Source: Engraulis encrasicolus
Taxonomy: Eukaryota; Chordata; Actinopteri; Clupeiformes; Engraulidae
Assembly: GCF_034702125.1 (NCBI RefSeq)
Contig: NC_085865.1
Location: 27,317,040 to 27,381,039, forward strand
Direction: 5' to 3'
Length of the DNA: 64,000 nt
This document shows, one piece after another, positions 1 to 15,726 of the stretch (position 1 is the stretch's first letter; every line of letters starts with the position of its first letter). Below the pieces are notes generated by a model. The model searched no databases and was not told where the DNA came from. It saw only the letters and a program-made list of their open reading frames with translations. The translations under genes and the position numbers were made by a program.

Positions 1-2644
1 GTTTACAATTCCAAACATACACAAGGTTTTAGCCCATGGTCTGTTTGGTAGACTGGAAAAGCAGAGACTACATGTGTCTAGACATATACTTCATACAGGC
101 AATGACTACTCAGGTGCAAGCTGTGGCAGCTTGCAGGCATAAAGGGAAACAAATCTCAACATCGAACAGACAGACAACACTTGGGTGGTGGGGCAGCTGA
201 ATGACTAAATGAATTGGCACATCTCATTGGAGACTCATTCTGAATATTCAATTCTTACATTAGTTTAAGTGATCTCTTAAGTGATCTATTGTCACCACAC
301 AAGTGCACAAACACATTCATCTAAATGGATTGGGTACTAGACTAAGTAAAGTAACTGAGAAAACAAAATTAAAGTTTGTGATGGCAAGGGACATTTCGGG
401 AAGCATGCCATGCAAAAGATGTGAGGATCACATCTGATATAGGGCACATTGCCCAAAACACCATGAGTAAAATGCTCTGTTGAGAGCCATGGTGTTGCAG
501 ACTTTGTATTTGATCTCTTATTTTCCCACATGGTGTCACAGACTTTGATTTCTTATTCTCCCACACAAGCGTTCTTAAGAGCAACTAGGCCTTCTAAGGT
601 GATTCCATGCTCACATATGTGATAGATTAAAAGCTCTGCATATTGCTGTCTGCATTGTGCTTTTGTGGGTGCAGAATGATTACAGCAATGGATATTTTTC
701 CTTAACAAAGTATTCTTGGCATGTAAATGAATTCATGACACAGGAGTTCCTTTTCCAAGCCAATGAAAGCCCTGTGTTGTTTCATGTTGGTTGTGGATTT
801 TGTAAACAAACTCAAACACGAGCATGCATGATGCATTTCTTTAAGTGTGACTGTCTTTCATTAATCTAACAGGTCTCTACCCGTTTTTTTTTCATTTATG
901 CAGAGCTTGACTGACACGTTAAGTGTAATGTCTAGATGCAGTTCCATTTCCTCAAGACAGCCTCTCCATAACAAATAAGCGTTTAGCACTAATGGAAGGG
1001 TGTTGATGTAGGTTGGGCATCTAGAAATGTTTACCTACATTTTCAATGTGTCTAATCTGTAATTACTTTCGTGGTTTCAAGGAGGAGAAAGCAAGGTTGT
1101 CTTCTTTTTCATTTCCTTTCTGTCTATTGGAATGGTTTAGTACCATCAAAAAGAGTTTATGTAACATACTACTCCAATTGGAATTCATTACGTTTCACTC
1201 ACTCTTACTTTTTGCTGCGCTTGGCTTACTGTTATTCCACATCGCAAATTGCAATCGAACAAGACCATTAAACTAACAGCTCCTTAAGTCAATCAATATA
1301 AATTGACGAAATGGGTTCTGTGCATCGCCCAACAAGTAATTTAGGAGCCAATTAAAATCTATTTTCTGCCATTGATTTAGCTAAAACTGCAGCTACGAAA
1401 ACACTTACAGAGGCAGCCATTGTAAATAATGCCCCACCTGAGCGGATAATGCATGTGCGCTGTCATGCTTTCAGAACAGAGTGAACGAGATTGTATTAAA
1501 GCAAAAAAAAAAAAATCATGGAAAGTTTTCTTTTCTTTTGGCCATATTTACATAATGTTTTTAATTATGAATGAATAATTCAGAATTAAACAGTTCAGAA
1601 GAAGGCAAATTAAAAGTTAACAGATTAACCAATTCATTCATTTTATTGAAATATGCATGATGCACATGTACTGCATGCTCTGTCTGGGAAAGGACGAGAC
1701 AAGCACTTTGAATATGTACTGTCAATATATATATTGAGAGGCTTTGTTCTACAGGACGACACATCAATTGTTTATAAGGTCAAAAGCTTATTGATGTGTG
1801 CAAATAGGCTATGTGTATTCTACTGTATAGTTGTAAAATGCATTGATAATGAAGAGTTTAGATTCAGCTTCTCTGCATCCCTCTTGATTACTTGAGTACA
1901 TTATATTACAGATCACTACATTTGGGATTTTTTTTAGTGCAGTGTAGCAGAGAACTCACAAACAAAGGTATCTAAAAGGGTTGGAGAGTGTCTGTTTGCC
2001 AGTGTACCTAAATGTACTTTTTGCCTCCACTAACTTTAACAAACAGCAGAAAAATGTTGCTGCCCAATCAATATCTCTCTTTTAACCTTTAAAGAGCTAA
2101 AAAATCTCTACGGCTCCCCTACCTCAACAACAGAATATTTATTTTTAAAGTGTTTGGTTATCAGTAACGTTATTATCTCTGTAAGGTTATTGGCTGTAGA
2201 CTACATTTAAACTTGATGCTCTCTTTCTCCCCTTGCCCCTCTCCCTTCCTGTTTTTCCATTCTTTTTTGGCATTATATGCACTTGGTAACAGATCAATGG
2301 TCGTAGGCTACATTTTTTGTACAGCCTGTTCCTGTTCTTTTAACGATATTATATTCCATTCCACATGTTGACATTTGAAAGAAATATTGTTCCTTGTAGT
2401 ATAACCCACAACGTGTTCTCAGTTTTAAGTGCCTTTTCATCAATACAGTGTAGAGTGCATGTTTCACCATGGCCAATTTCATTTGCAGCTGAAATCATAT
2501 ATTGACTTGGCTTTTAGCAAAGCATCACATTCAATCTATTGCATGGCTTTCTCCCAAATATCTTTAAAGTTTCATAAGAACTAATATATATTTGTGCACT
2601 ACTGCACAATTCATCACAATGGATACTAGAAATACAGTCATAGC
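1..2644. other. unique non-coding stretch
   Basis: No gene, recognisable transposon or tandem array is seen. The stretch is AT-rich with a short poly-A run near 1502-1514. Open frames here are short and have neither protein-like composition nor clear splice signals. It could be intronic or intergenic. Confidence 0.5.
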
Positions 2645-2913
2645 GCATTCAGGCCGACTGAGAACCGCGCCGGTGTCCGTTCCCGCACCTAATCGCGAAC
2701 CGGCCGCCGTGTTCACGCCACAGATTTTGGCGTTCGCGAACCGGAAAGTTGGTTCGCAATGCGAACCGCAAAATACTAGGTTTTTCTCCGCGAACTGTGA
2801 CGACAGTGCGGCCGTCAGCAGGTTCATCCGGGTGACACAGTCACGTGCGGAAAAAGTTCAGAGCCCGGTGTGAACACGGATGGTTCCGGCTCTGTTCTGG
2901 TCAGCCTGAAAGC
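2645..2913. mobile_element. CpG-rich MITE with imperfect terminal inverted repeats
   Basis: The left end (GCATTCAGGCCGACTGAGAAC) is mirrored at the right end (reverse complement GCTTTCAGGCTGACCAGAAC), giving an imperfect inverted repeat of about 26 bp. The body is much richer in G+C and CpG than the flanks, with repeated 'GCGAACCGG'-type words. No clear target-site duplication was found, so the superfamily is open. The sharp composition change at both edges supports an inserted element rather than a CpG-island promoter. Confidence 0.5.
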
Positions 2914-2926
2914 CCTATCAGAGACA

Positions 2927-3290
2927 GGCCTCTGCCAAGGAAGTTGTTTGATAGAACATTTGACTATGTTACACCCTATTTTTATTGTAAGGCTTTCTGA
3001 CTTCGTTTTGTGGAGTTAGAAACTGGAATGACAAACTTCGCCCTGTACCACAATTCAACTTGTGGTCACTAGGGGCATCTAGATTTCTAGGCTAGCAATG
3101 GTGAAGAATCTTTTTTTTTAAATTCTGGTTCCAGTTTGTGATCCGGATCACCACCAAAATGTGATCAATTGTTCTTTGGGTCATTTCCAACAACACCACA
3201 AAGTTTCATCCCAATCTGTGTATAACTTTTTCATCCTGATGACAAACAGACATACACAGACAAACAAACAGACAGACAAACCAACACGAC
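2927..3290 (-). mobile_element. 'CCTCCGCCAAGG' repeat, minus-strand copy, 5'-truncated
   Basis: It begins with the 3' terminus of the family (CCTCTGCCAAGGAAG, then TTTGATAGAACATTTGACTA). It runs through the internal GGATCACCACC / GATCCGGATC block to the CAGA/CAAA-rich tract that is the reverse complement of TCTGTCTGTTTG in the copies at 13014 and 13500. Relative to those copies it has an extra segment near 3079-3100 (ATCTAGATTTCTAGGCTAGC). It is non-coding. Family name unknown; the short terminal inverted repeats suggest a non-autonomous DNA element. Confidence 0.6.
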
Positions 3291-4293
3291 AGTAGTCATT
3301 CCCTAAGTCACCAAACAAGCTATGACTAGGGTAGTTTCCTTATCCTTTATGACTTCCATGAGACAGTAAGAACGGATATTTCCCAGAGTTGAGCAGCGGG
3401 GGAAAAAACACACAGACCTGTCATCCTGGGGCAGTTCAACCAGCTATGTGTATGTGTTGGTTGCTACTTGACAAGATGACCAGGTAATAACCAGTTGGTT
3501 GTCACAGTTGCTGACACATGTTGGACCCTAACTGGATTGTTCTACTACCGGAGGTGTCGGTCCTGGCCAGAGACAGTAAGGCGCCATGCAGCCAAAAGTT
3601 TGATATGAGCAGCTCTGGATCAGCAGATGATTTTGAACAGTCAAGACATGTACTACTCACTCATGTCACTGGCTGTTTGATAAGAAAAAATGTGTTTTAA
3701 TCTTCTGAAAGTGGGATTGAAATAACAAATAATCTTAATGTGTACAGTCCATGTTCATTACTGCAGTGTAGGCCTACATTTTGACTACAACATTGCAGGA
3801 GAAAATTCCATCCCACTGCGAGTCGGCAATTGAAAATGACTCCGCCTGAAATGCCCCAGTGTACTGAGATACCAAATGTACACATTAACAGAGACATTAT
3901 CTGCTCTCCTACCGTAGATATTTGAGCTATTAATTTCAGAGCAAAAGATACTGACAAGCAACAACATCTACCGTGACACCTTTGAGATGCAAATTGTGAA
4001 TTATTGTTTGTGTTAGTCACTTACACACTGTTTAGTGTAAAATGTGGCAATGCAGACGCAGCATTGTCTTATTAAGATGTCTCTCAACTGCCTCCTCGGC
4101 ATCTCAGTCATTATTGTATTGCTTCACTAGAACAAGGGGACCTCTTCAGGGGATTATTGGCAGCAACCACTAAACAGATTGATATTACAGACATCGTAAA
4201 TGACTTCCATATGTCCTCTCTGCTACCACCCCACGGTGGGAAGTATGGCAGTGAGGAAGTTTCCCCATCGCAAAAGCAATACAACTCCCACCT

Positions 4294-4296
<3 letters not shown>
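3291..4296. other. unique non-coding stretch
   Basis: Nothing recognisable is seen: no repeat structure, no protein-like open frame and no RNA gene. Confidence 0.45.

Positions 4297-4363
<67 letters not shown>
4297..4363 (+). repeat. (AG)n microsatellite
   Basis: A pure AG dinucleotide tract of 67 bp, about 33 units. Open frames across it encode only alternating Arg-Glu and are not genes. Confidence 0.97.
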
Positions 4364-4366
<3 letters not shown>

Positions 4367-5300
4367 GAATGTCACGCTTGTGTGAATGTTAACACAATTT
4401 CTTACCTATTCAATTATTCATTGTGGAATTTATGTCTTTGTTTTTACTTGTGAGCATATCGTACTGAAAAGCCCTGGAGAAATGAGTAATTTCATTTTTT
4501 CACTGCTAGAGAGTAGACTACAAGTAAAGACAAGAGAACAGTGGATGGATATAATGGAATCGTAATGGAATACTGAATTTAATTAAGATTAATTGACATA
4601 AGTCATGTTCTCCAGGGGTGTAATGACAATGGCAGACTTGGAAGCACAAGCAGCATACATTCTCTGGACTAAAAAAAACAAAACAAATCAACACAAGAAC
4701 GAATACAATGAAGTTACACTGTAAAATGTATTGGGGTTACCTTAAAGCTAACTTCTGTCATTCATGCTAAGGCCATAGCATAATGACTCAGTCAGCATTA
4801 GAAAATAACCCCACAGCAATGATTATGGTAGAGCAATTTGTAGGAGTATAGACCGTATAAGCATATTCATATATGACTTGTGAAAAAATTGAAACAGTAC
4901 ATTAGAATACAGTGTCCTCAGTGTCAAACAGTCCTGTGAAATATATTTTGTTACATTTGTAGAAATGCAAACAATGAAACTATTGTGTCATAGCATTAAC
5001 GGTCGATTGACTTAAGACAAGAAGGCAGTATAAGTTTAACATTCATGTCCAATAGTTTGGAGAGTATTAAACATTGACATGCAGTTCAGAGCTAAGTGTT
5101 GTGGGCGGCAAGTCTTGCAACATGTAGAGGACTGTTTGGGTTGTAGGAATCAGTACCATGGACAGCAACAGCAAACTTCAGATTCTAAAGTGGACACAGA
5201 CTGTTGTGAACGATATGATTATACCTATTGCCTCACACAAACAATACCAATGTCAGAATCTATGGCCTGGACACATCTTCAAGTAATTGTGAAGAACATG
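4364..5300. other. unique non-coding stretch
   Basis: No supported feature. Short open frames have no protein-like signature. Confidence 0.45.
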
Positions 5301-5543
5301 CACTGTAAAAAAATGATGTCAGTGATAAGTCATGATAACTCATAAAATTAAGTTATTCTCCTATACACTGCAATGGCAACAACGTGGTTTAACTTGATTT
5401 TTTAAGTTTACCAGCTGCCTCAGAATTCCAAATTAATTTAAATCTTTATTGTAAGTTCAATTGCAATTCAAAGCTTCACACAACTTACAATAAGGATTTA
5501 AATTAACTTGGAATTCTGAGGCAGCTGGTATTTTTTTACAGTG
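5301..5543. mobile_element. CACTGTAAAAAA-ended MITE with a 50-bp internal hairpin
   Basis: Both ends carry the terminal inverted repeat CACTGTAAAAAA (5301-5312 and 5532-5543). Inside, 5409-5458 and 5482-5530 are near-perfect reverse complements, starting TACCAGCTGCCTCAGAATTCC and separated by a loop of about 23 nt. The element is 243 bp and non-coding. CACTGTAAAAA-ended MITEs are common in teleost genomes. No target duplication was resolved, so the superfamily is not assigned. Confidence 0.72.
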
Positions 5544-6950
5544 TGGTTAAGCTCTTGCTGTACTTGTTATCCTCCACTTTGCTCGATGATAACTTCTACT
5601 TGTTGTTGATGCTACTTTTGGCCATAGAAGACTTACAACCAGCACTGAGAACTCCCTTGAACAATGGTATAAAAGCTGTAATGGCTGTCTTACTTTGAAA
5701 CACTTGCTCCAAACTTCCATCTGAATGGTAGCCACATCAAGGGAATTAGGGCAAAAACCTGGCACAGATATGTGATTTTATCTGAGCATTGTTGCTATGG
5801 CCACAAAAGCCATCTCATCCCACAGTTGTCTCTCTTTATTGCTTCGCCAGAAAAGCTTTTTAGTTTCTTTAAAAGCATGCCCATAAGACATTTTTTTACG
5901 GAACTGCATGACTGGCATTGTACTGTAAAGTACCTAGAACCCCACAACGGAATATGAACATATAATAACTACAGACTACTTTTACATTCATGAATTGTTC
6001 CCCTTTTAAAGATGCAGATATCCAGGAATCGACATAATCCCCCACATTATTTTGCAAATGCTGTTTGCAAAATAATATGCTGCAAACAATGAGACTGAGC
6101 ATTTTTTTTCCAATAGAAAGGTCCATTAAACATTATTGTTGTTTGGGCAGAGAAACAGCAAATTCCCTATGGCAGTTGCCAAGGGTCCTATTTTATGATT
6201 GTTAAATCGCACACTCATCTGTTTTCTCTCAAGGCTTTGGGAAGGCTTTCAACCTAACTCTAAACACACTGAGTACCAAGTACATAAAAGTACATATTTC
6301 ACACTCATGCATTGAGAACCAAAAGGTAAAAATACATTTACATTTCGCATCCACACCCTTCAATGTGATTTTGGGAGGTCTGTGATGAATACAAATGACA
6401 AAAATGGCAGTCAAAAGCTTGTGTCATGATGTGGACATTTTTATCACACATTTTAATCTCATCACCAACCCAAGAACAGTAACCGTACAGTAGCCTAACC
6501 TCTAACCGTAATGATTGCATTGATGACGTCGTGTTGATCACTTTGCATTGATAGAGAATACATTTCAGTGCATTTACCACATTGTTAGGCAATCTGCATT
6601 TTTAACTGAGTTAAACTAAAATACATACTTGTATGTCAATAGTCTTGTTGTCCTATAAAAGTCAATACAATGTAAATTTGCACAGGTGTTTCCTAGCACT
6701 TTTAAGAAGAGGTTGCCGCCAGGAAGGGACATCTGCTCCTACCTTGCCCTATTCCAGGCAGGTTATCGTGGGTATAACCAACAGACATATGGTAGGCCAT
6801 GGAGACAAATGGACCAGTTGTGTTTTCCACACTGAACAGGCTGTTCCAAAAGTGTCATATTTCCTAAACAAAAAAGGTGGATGTTTTACTGCTACATTTC
6901 TTCCATCACTAGATATTTTACTCTTACCATACCATAAGCTTCACTTACAC
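5544..6950. other. unique non-coding stretch
   Basis: No repeat, RNA or credible coding exon seen. Confidence 0.45.
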
Positions 6951-7298
6951 CAGTCATGTCAAACTCAGACCCGTGGGCCAAATCTGATCCACAGGGTCAT
7001 TCTATTTGGCCTGCGACATTCTATTTGGCCTGCTCATATATACCTTTAATATATAGTTACATGACTTGAACATAAAATTTGGTCGGCTGAGGCCAATGTA
7101 ACATGTCCCACTCATACAACAACGGAATATGTTCAGGCACATTTACGCTACCATATATGAGTGTTTGTGAAATTTGGAGTTAATATTCAGTGTGCACATG
7201 CAAATTTGTAACTCATTTTTAAAAATAAATATTTTTTCGTGACTTCCATACCAGATTTTAAAATCACACCCCCTCTGAATTTGAGTTTGACATCCCTG
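6951..7298. mobile_element. hAT-type MITE, CAGtcATGTCAAACTCA ends
   Basis: Terminal inverted repeats CAG(T/G)(C/G)ATGTCAAACTCA lie at both ends. They are flanked by an 8-bp target duplication, ACTTACAC (6943-6950) and ACTTACAT (7299-7306), matching at 7 of 8 positions. The 348-bp body repeats TTTGGCCTGC words and has no transposase frame. CAG-starting termini with an 8-bp duplication are diagnostic of the hAT superfamily. Confidence 0.9.
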
Positions 7299-7306
7299 AC
7301 TTACAT

Positions 7307-9115
7307 TGTTATAGTGTTTAGGTTTCTCGAAGAAACTTCAGCTGGTTCATCAGGATCTCAAAAGTTCCTACAGGGACCCCAAAGGTGCACTAAAGAACCT
7401 AAAAATGCTTTGGAAAAACACCAAGGTTGCTCAGAGAATCCAAAGTGGTGGCTTTCAAAGGTAATCTGAAAGAAATTGTATGTTCTTCAGTGTGCCACTG
7501 TGAAAGGAGCCCTAGACGGGACCTTTTAGAAAACCTTCAAAGGACCTATAGGTTCATCAGATAACATTTAGGGGTTCCCCCACAACGGCAGCTGAGAGTT
7601 CCTCAAGGAACATTGTAATTTTTCCAGGTCACAGACCATTGTCTATTACTGCATTACACCCCATGGTTATGTGTTTTGAAAAAGGCTTTGCTGCACATCC
7701 AGATGAACCGCATGGACAACCTTGAACATGAACATGCAACACATCTTTGATGCTATTTTGGAGCCCACCCTTGAAAGAATATTCATCCATTATGTTGCAT
7801 TAAAAATAATAGCAGCCCAGAGCTATTACGTCAGTGCAGCTCTTAAGTGACTAGAACAGTGTCTGTGCATCCATCAGATGAGACACTTTCTTTTTTCACC
7901 TCTGCACAGAAATGCAAAATTAGTTTTCTTTCATGGCCCTTCATATGTCCTCCTCCCGTGCTCTTAGGCTCCTTAGAGAGAAATTTCATGTCCACTTTTA
8001 GTGCATTTATTGACTTTCTCCCCCATAATAATTTTCTCAAAGGGACACTGTGTTCAGAGTGTGTCGTGAAAAAAAAGGCCTTTCCTTGGCCAGGAAACAA
8101 ACCAGTAGAAGTTTTATAAGAGAAATTCTCAATCGACTACTCAGCCACTATCCCTGGAAATACTAGATATAGAAACTTAGGTAACATATAATGTGAATGA
8201 TATTATCTTGACATGCAACATCTTTTGAATGATTTTCAGTGATTTAAAAGTTTGAACAGTTTAACGTAGCCCTACATTAGCCAAATAGAAAGCCCCAAAT
8301 GAAGTGTCCAATACATTACAGCTCTGAATAAAAATGCAATTTCTTTTTATTTTGACCTATAGAAATACCCTGACTTGCAATGGATGTTGCAGGATGTTTG
8401 GATGTCAACAAGGTGGTAAGATACAGTTGTCATTTCAGAATTTATTTAGATTAATCTCACTGTAATTACCAGATGTATCTACATTGATCTATCTTAAAGT
8501 GATACTGTCCCATTTTTAAAAAAAATAAGCTTACTTTACACCTCTCTTTGAGTTGATGATGTATTTCTTCAAGTTGTATGGGGCATGATTGGTAAAAGCA
8601 TAGCAGACTTCCTGAATAGCGCCGCTCTCCGTGATTGGTGTGTGAGGCTGAATTTAACAGGGAGGACAGAAAAGAGAGAACCATCACCCACCCAATTCTT
8701 GCACCCCTCTTCCCTGGGTGCCTTTGAGGGCAGAGGAGAAACTACACACGCTGCTCTTGCTCCGTGTTCCTGGGTAGTATTTAAATATTGATTGCCCGAG
8801 TATGGTGTTCACCTTGTATAACTACTTTAAACAACACAGCGGATGCACAATGATCTCTCTGACTGAAGACGAGAACTAGAGGCGTTCCTTTTGCCAGAGT
8901 AGCAGACAGCCTTGGTGAGAAGGACAACGCACATGCACATCAAATAACAAGTCAAGCCACAGACAGTGGCTGGGCAAGACCTTCTGTATCCTTTTAATGG
9001 ATGCCAAGTCTAGTTGCAGTCAACTCCACTCAATCCGGTTTTGGAGGGAAGAGAGCGCAGCTGAAATTCAGAGATCTAGTCTTTTGGACGGAGTGCAGTG
9101 TGGTGTGGTTGACAT
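7307..9115. other. mostly unique DNA with weak repeat traces
   Basis: No gene is supported. 7330-7620 has scattered words such as AGGTTCATCAG, AGTTCCT and AAGGAAC, reminiscent of a decayed MITE, but no clear termini. Around 8490-8600 a block starting CTTAAAGTGATACTGTCCCA looks repeat-derived, but its other end is not in view. Confidence 0.4.
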
Positions 9116-9185
9116 GTAGAGTAGAGTAGAGTAGAGTAGAGTAGAGTAGAGTAGAGTAGAGTAGAGTAGAGTAGAGTAGAGTAGA
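9116..9185 (+). repeat. (GTAGA)14 pentanucleotide array
   Basis: Fourteen uninterrupted GTAGA units (70 bp). The array is followed by GTAACTTTATTAATTCAGG, a 3'-end-like string often found beside retroposon tails in fish, but no element body was identified. Confidence 0.96.
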
Positions 9186-9339
9186 GTAACTTTATTAATT
9201 CAGGTATCCAGTACCTTACATGAATACACAAATAAAACAAATGCCCACATGGACATTTCAAGACACAAATAACACAGGAATAGTCAGGGAGGGGAAAATA
9301 AAAATAAAAATAGTAAAGATAAAGAATGTGAAAAAGTAA

Positions 9340-9529
9340 CAGTGGTGTAGTCTATGTAGAACGCGGGTATACGGAGTATACCCACTTCTAAATTTCAGGG
9401 ATTTCAGTATACCCACTTAAAATTGTCTGATCCATTGTTTTGAATAGCACTAATAAATACAGTATACCCACTTCAGAAACTGCTCAAATATACAGTATAC
9501 CCACTACAAAAAATTAGACTACACCACTG
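9340..9529 (+). mobile_element. hAT MITE, CAGTGGTGTAGTCTA ends, copy 1
   Basis: The terminal inverted repeat CAGTGGTGTAGTCTA opens the element and TAGACTACACCACTG closes it. A perfect 8-bp target duplication, AAAAGTAA, lies at 9332-9339 and 9530-9537. Internally the word AGTATACCCACT recurs four times in direct orientation, with one inverted GGGTATAC near the left end. It is non-coding, 190 bp, and homologous to the inverted copy at 23363-23551. Confidence 0.95.
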
Positions 9530-9537
9530 AAAAGTAA

Positions 9538-9909
<372 letters not shown>

Positions 9910-10029
9910 GAGGTTCCCAGTAACTGGGCCAGCTCCGCCAGATCACAGTCTTTGCTTGTTGTAAGCAGGAAAAAAGTATGTCCAGTGGTAAAGAGTCAAA
10001 AGTACCTTAAAAGTGCAGTGATTGGACAG

Positions 10030-10213
<184 letters not shown>

Positions 10214-10829
10214 TATGCCAAGAGGTTTCCCGGTCTGGGCCAGCTCTGGCATCTCAGGCAGTCCAGTCCCCAATGATGATGTCCTTCTTAGTTTCCTTCT
10301 GTGTGAGGATGTGAGGATTTGACAAGTTATTTTGCTCTCAGTTATCAGTGAGGAAGTAAGAAAGGAAGATACACTGGGGCAAATGGCAGAAGCATGACAA
10401 ATGGAAGGTTGAGTGAATGGGCTGGGCTTTGAGCAGGTTTACTGACCTGGGATAAGCATTTCAATGTGGACTTTTCTCTTCCTTTGCAAAACTCAGAAAG
10501 CTACACAAAGTGCCAGACACTCCATTGGGCAAAATCTTACACTGACATATCAGTTTCCTTGGACTGAAAATAGAAAATGCGCTTTTAGAAGGTGTGCCAT
10601 ACTGAAGAAGGTGTGCCAATCTCATCTTCTTCATTTCATTCTCTAAGTAGTTATTAATATTACTATAAATATAGTGAAACATCACTCTTAATTAAGGCCA
10701 GAATGGAAAGCCATACAATATCCTTGTCATTTGTTCAGTTCCTCAATATACTTGTTAAGTGTGTGCTCAACTCTGAGCTGATTTTATTTATACTATGTTA
10801 ACTGAAGCAGCAGGGCTGACAGTTTTGGT

Positions 10830-13013
<2,184 letters not shown>

Positions 13014-13499
13014 ACCTCCGCCAAAGAGGTTATGTTTTCGGACGAGTTGGCTTGTTTGTCTGTCGGTCTGTTTGTCAGCAGGAGAACTCAGAAAGTTATG
13101 ACGTTATTTTGATGAAATTTTGTGGAGTTGGAGTTGGAAATGACAAAAGGAAAAAGTAATTACATTTCGGTGGTGATCCGGATCACGATCCGGATCCAGG
13201 ATTTTTTCAAAAATTCTTCAACATTCCGGGATAGGGTGAATCTTATATTTCAATTATTTTTATTGACATTTAAACACATAGGATTATGCATCAGCAGGAT
13301 CACAAAAGCACAGTAACATGGAGTTCATCCAGTAACAAGTAACCATTCAAGCTGATCCACAAATTTTAACATTCCAGTTTCTAACTCCACAAAAACAAGA
13401 CAGAAAGACTTGAAAAAATGAGGGTGTAACATAGTCAAATGTTCTATCAAACAGCTTCCTTGGCAGAGGTCTGCACTGTCTGAGTGCATTTCTATAGTT
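13014..13499 (+). mobile_element. 'CCTCCGCCAAGG' repeat, plus-strand copy 1
   Basis: It starts ACCTCCGCCAAAGAGGT and ends with CTTCCTTGGCAGAGGTCTGC plus GAGTGCATTTC, so the ends form a short inverted repeat (CCTCYGCCAARG). The body carries a TCTGTC/TTTGTC-rich tract, then AAATTTTGTGGAGTTG, then GGTGATCCGGATCACG. It abuts the next copy head to tail. Non-coding. Confidence 0.7.
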
Positions 13500-15221
13500 A
13501 CCTCCGCCAAGGAGGTAATGTTTTTGGTGGCGTTAGTTTGTCCGTCTGTCTGTCTGTCTGTCTGTTTGTTTGTTTGTCTGTCTGTTAGCAGCATAACCCA
13601 AAATCCAATCAACAGAATTGGACGAAACTTTGTGGGTTTGTTGATAATGACCAAAGGAACAAGTGGTTCATTTCTGGTGGTGATCCGTATCACGAACATG
13701 AACCAGGACTTTTTTAAAGATTCTCTCTGCAGGATAACTGAAAAACGAATAAACTGATTTGGACGAAACTTTGTGGAGTTGTTAGTAATGACCCAGGGCA
13801 CAAGTGATTAAATTCCGGTGGTGATCCGGATTACGAACCGGAACCAGAACTTTTCAAAAGATTCTTCACTATCTGGACGGCCCCTAGTGACCAGAAATTG
13901 AATTGCGGGGACTCCACAAAAATAAGGCAGAAACACTTAGGGCAGTGATTCTCAAACTATGGGCTGCGGCCCTCTGGTGGGTATTGCAGGTGGGCCGCAA
14001 GAGGACGGTCCAAAAAAATATGTCCTCAAATTTGCTCACATGTTGGTTAGATAATCACAAGTTATTTACTGACCTTATTAGCTGGGTCTCTTAGCGTCCA
14101 AAAAGGGCCTAATCGTTACGCGCTGGATAGAAGCACCAAAATCGGTCTAGACCTTCCTTAGGGTGTTCTCCATCATTTCAGAAGGGGTGCCCCAAATTTC
14201 AATGTCATTAAGGTCATTTTTATGGGGTAAATCCAAGATGGCTGCCCAAAACCAGCCAATAGTAGTAAAATGCTGTACTGCCTGGACATAATGGTGTTAT
14301 GGGCCAATCCACCTATTTGTGTGTGATGTATACAAACTGAACTTTGAAAATATGTGCAAAACTTACCATAAAAACAATGTTATATATGTCTTATTAAATT
14401 CAAAAACAGGAAAATCATAAAAAACCATGGTCAGAATGAGATCACTCTACAATTGAGAGCTCATTTCTGGGCATTTAGCTATTGAATCAACATCATTAAG
14501 AGTTTTAAAACATTTGCAGTGGGTCATATCTATAACATCCAAAAAGAAAATTGTGGTTAGAAAATTTAGGGGAGAAGAGATAAACCCTTGAACTGGGCCA
14601 CACATAACTGTCCCAATGTTAGCATGCTAGCATTAGCAGGTTCAGACACTCAGTCTGCTCTTCAGATAAAGATGGCAAACAATAATTTTAATCCCACTTA
14701 CACATGCGCGCACACACACAAACTACTTCTACTTCCTTAGGACCCCCTCAATGATTTAACCCTAGGAGTCCAACTGAAATATATTCAAATCAATCAAGTC
14801 AATAATACATGTACATATCAAGTGTCAGTGACAGCTGTCAAATGACAAATGTATGCTGATTAATGTTCAGATATGTATATCGCAGTCCTAAGTGCCATTT
14901 ATGCTTAGGAAATTATGAATAATCAATATGCAATACACCATCCATACAGTATATTGACAGATACTTTGTTTTAAAAGAGCAAAATGGTAACATGTCTGTT
15001 TTTCCATCTACTTTTGGCTTTAATCTAGATGACATGTTGGCTACCTAACCACTTAATTTATTGTTTGCTCATTATTTTTTATTTGTGGGTGTGGTCCTTT
15101 GTTTAAAACATGTCTGCCTGCCTTCCCTCTCTCACATAGGCTACTAAAATAGTCTTTCAAAAACTTAAAACAACAGCATGTGGAAATCCTATTGGCTTTG
15201 GAGGGCTAACGTCTATAAGAC

Positions 15222-15698
15222 TATACTGTACTCTACTGTATTGCACTGTACTGTACTCTACTATACTGTACTCTACTGTACTGTACTGTACTGTAATGTG
15301 ATATACCGTACTGTACTCTACTGCACCGTGCAGTATGCTACTGTACTGTACTGTACTGTACTGTACTGTACTGTACTATACTAGACTGCACCGTACTGTA
15401 TGCTACTGTACTGTACTTAACTAGACTCCACCATACTTTATGCTACTGTACTGTACTGTACTTTACTGTACTGCACCGTACTGTATGCTACTGTACTGTA
15501 CTGCACCGTACTGTATGCTACTGTACTGTACTGTACTGTACTATACTGCACCATACTGTATGCTACTGTACTGTACTGCACCGTACTGTATGCTACTGTA
15601 CTGTACTGTACTATACTCTACTGTACTTTATTATACTGCACCATTCTGTATGCTACTGTACTGTACTGCACTCCACTGCTCTGCACTGTACTGTACAG
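15222..15698 (+). repeat. (TACTG)n-derived satellite with a longer repeat period
   Basis: Nearly 480 bp of TACTG/CTGTA pentamers with regular variants. The block ACTGCACCGTACTGTATGCT recurs about every 30-60 bp, so a higher-order unit of several pentamers has been amplified. Open frames across it encode only Leu-Tyr-Cys-Thr-Val runs and are not genes. Confidence 0.93.
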
Positions 15699-15726
15699 TA
15701 CAACTATAGAACTGAAACATGTAGAG

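Noticed and set aside
2645..2913. CpG-island promoter
   Set aside because: The CpG-rich block ends sharply at inverted repeats, fitting an inserted MITE; no TSS motif or exon follows.
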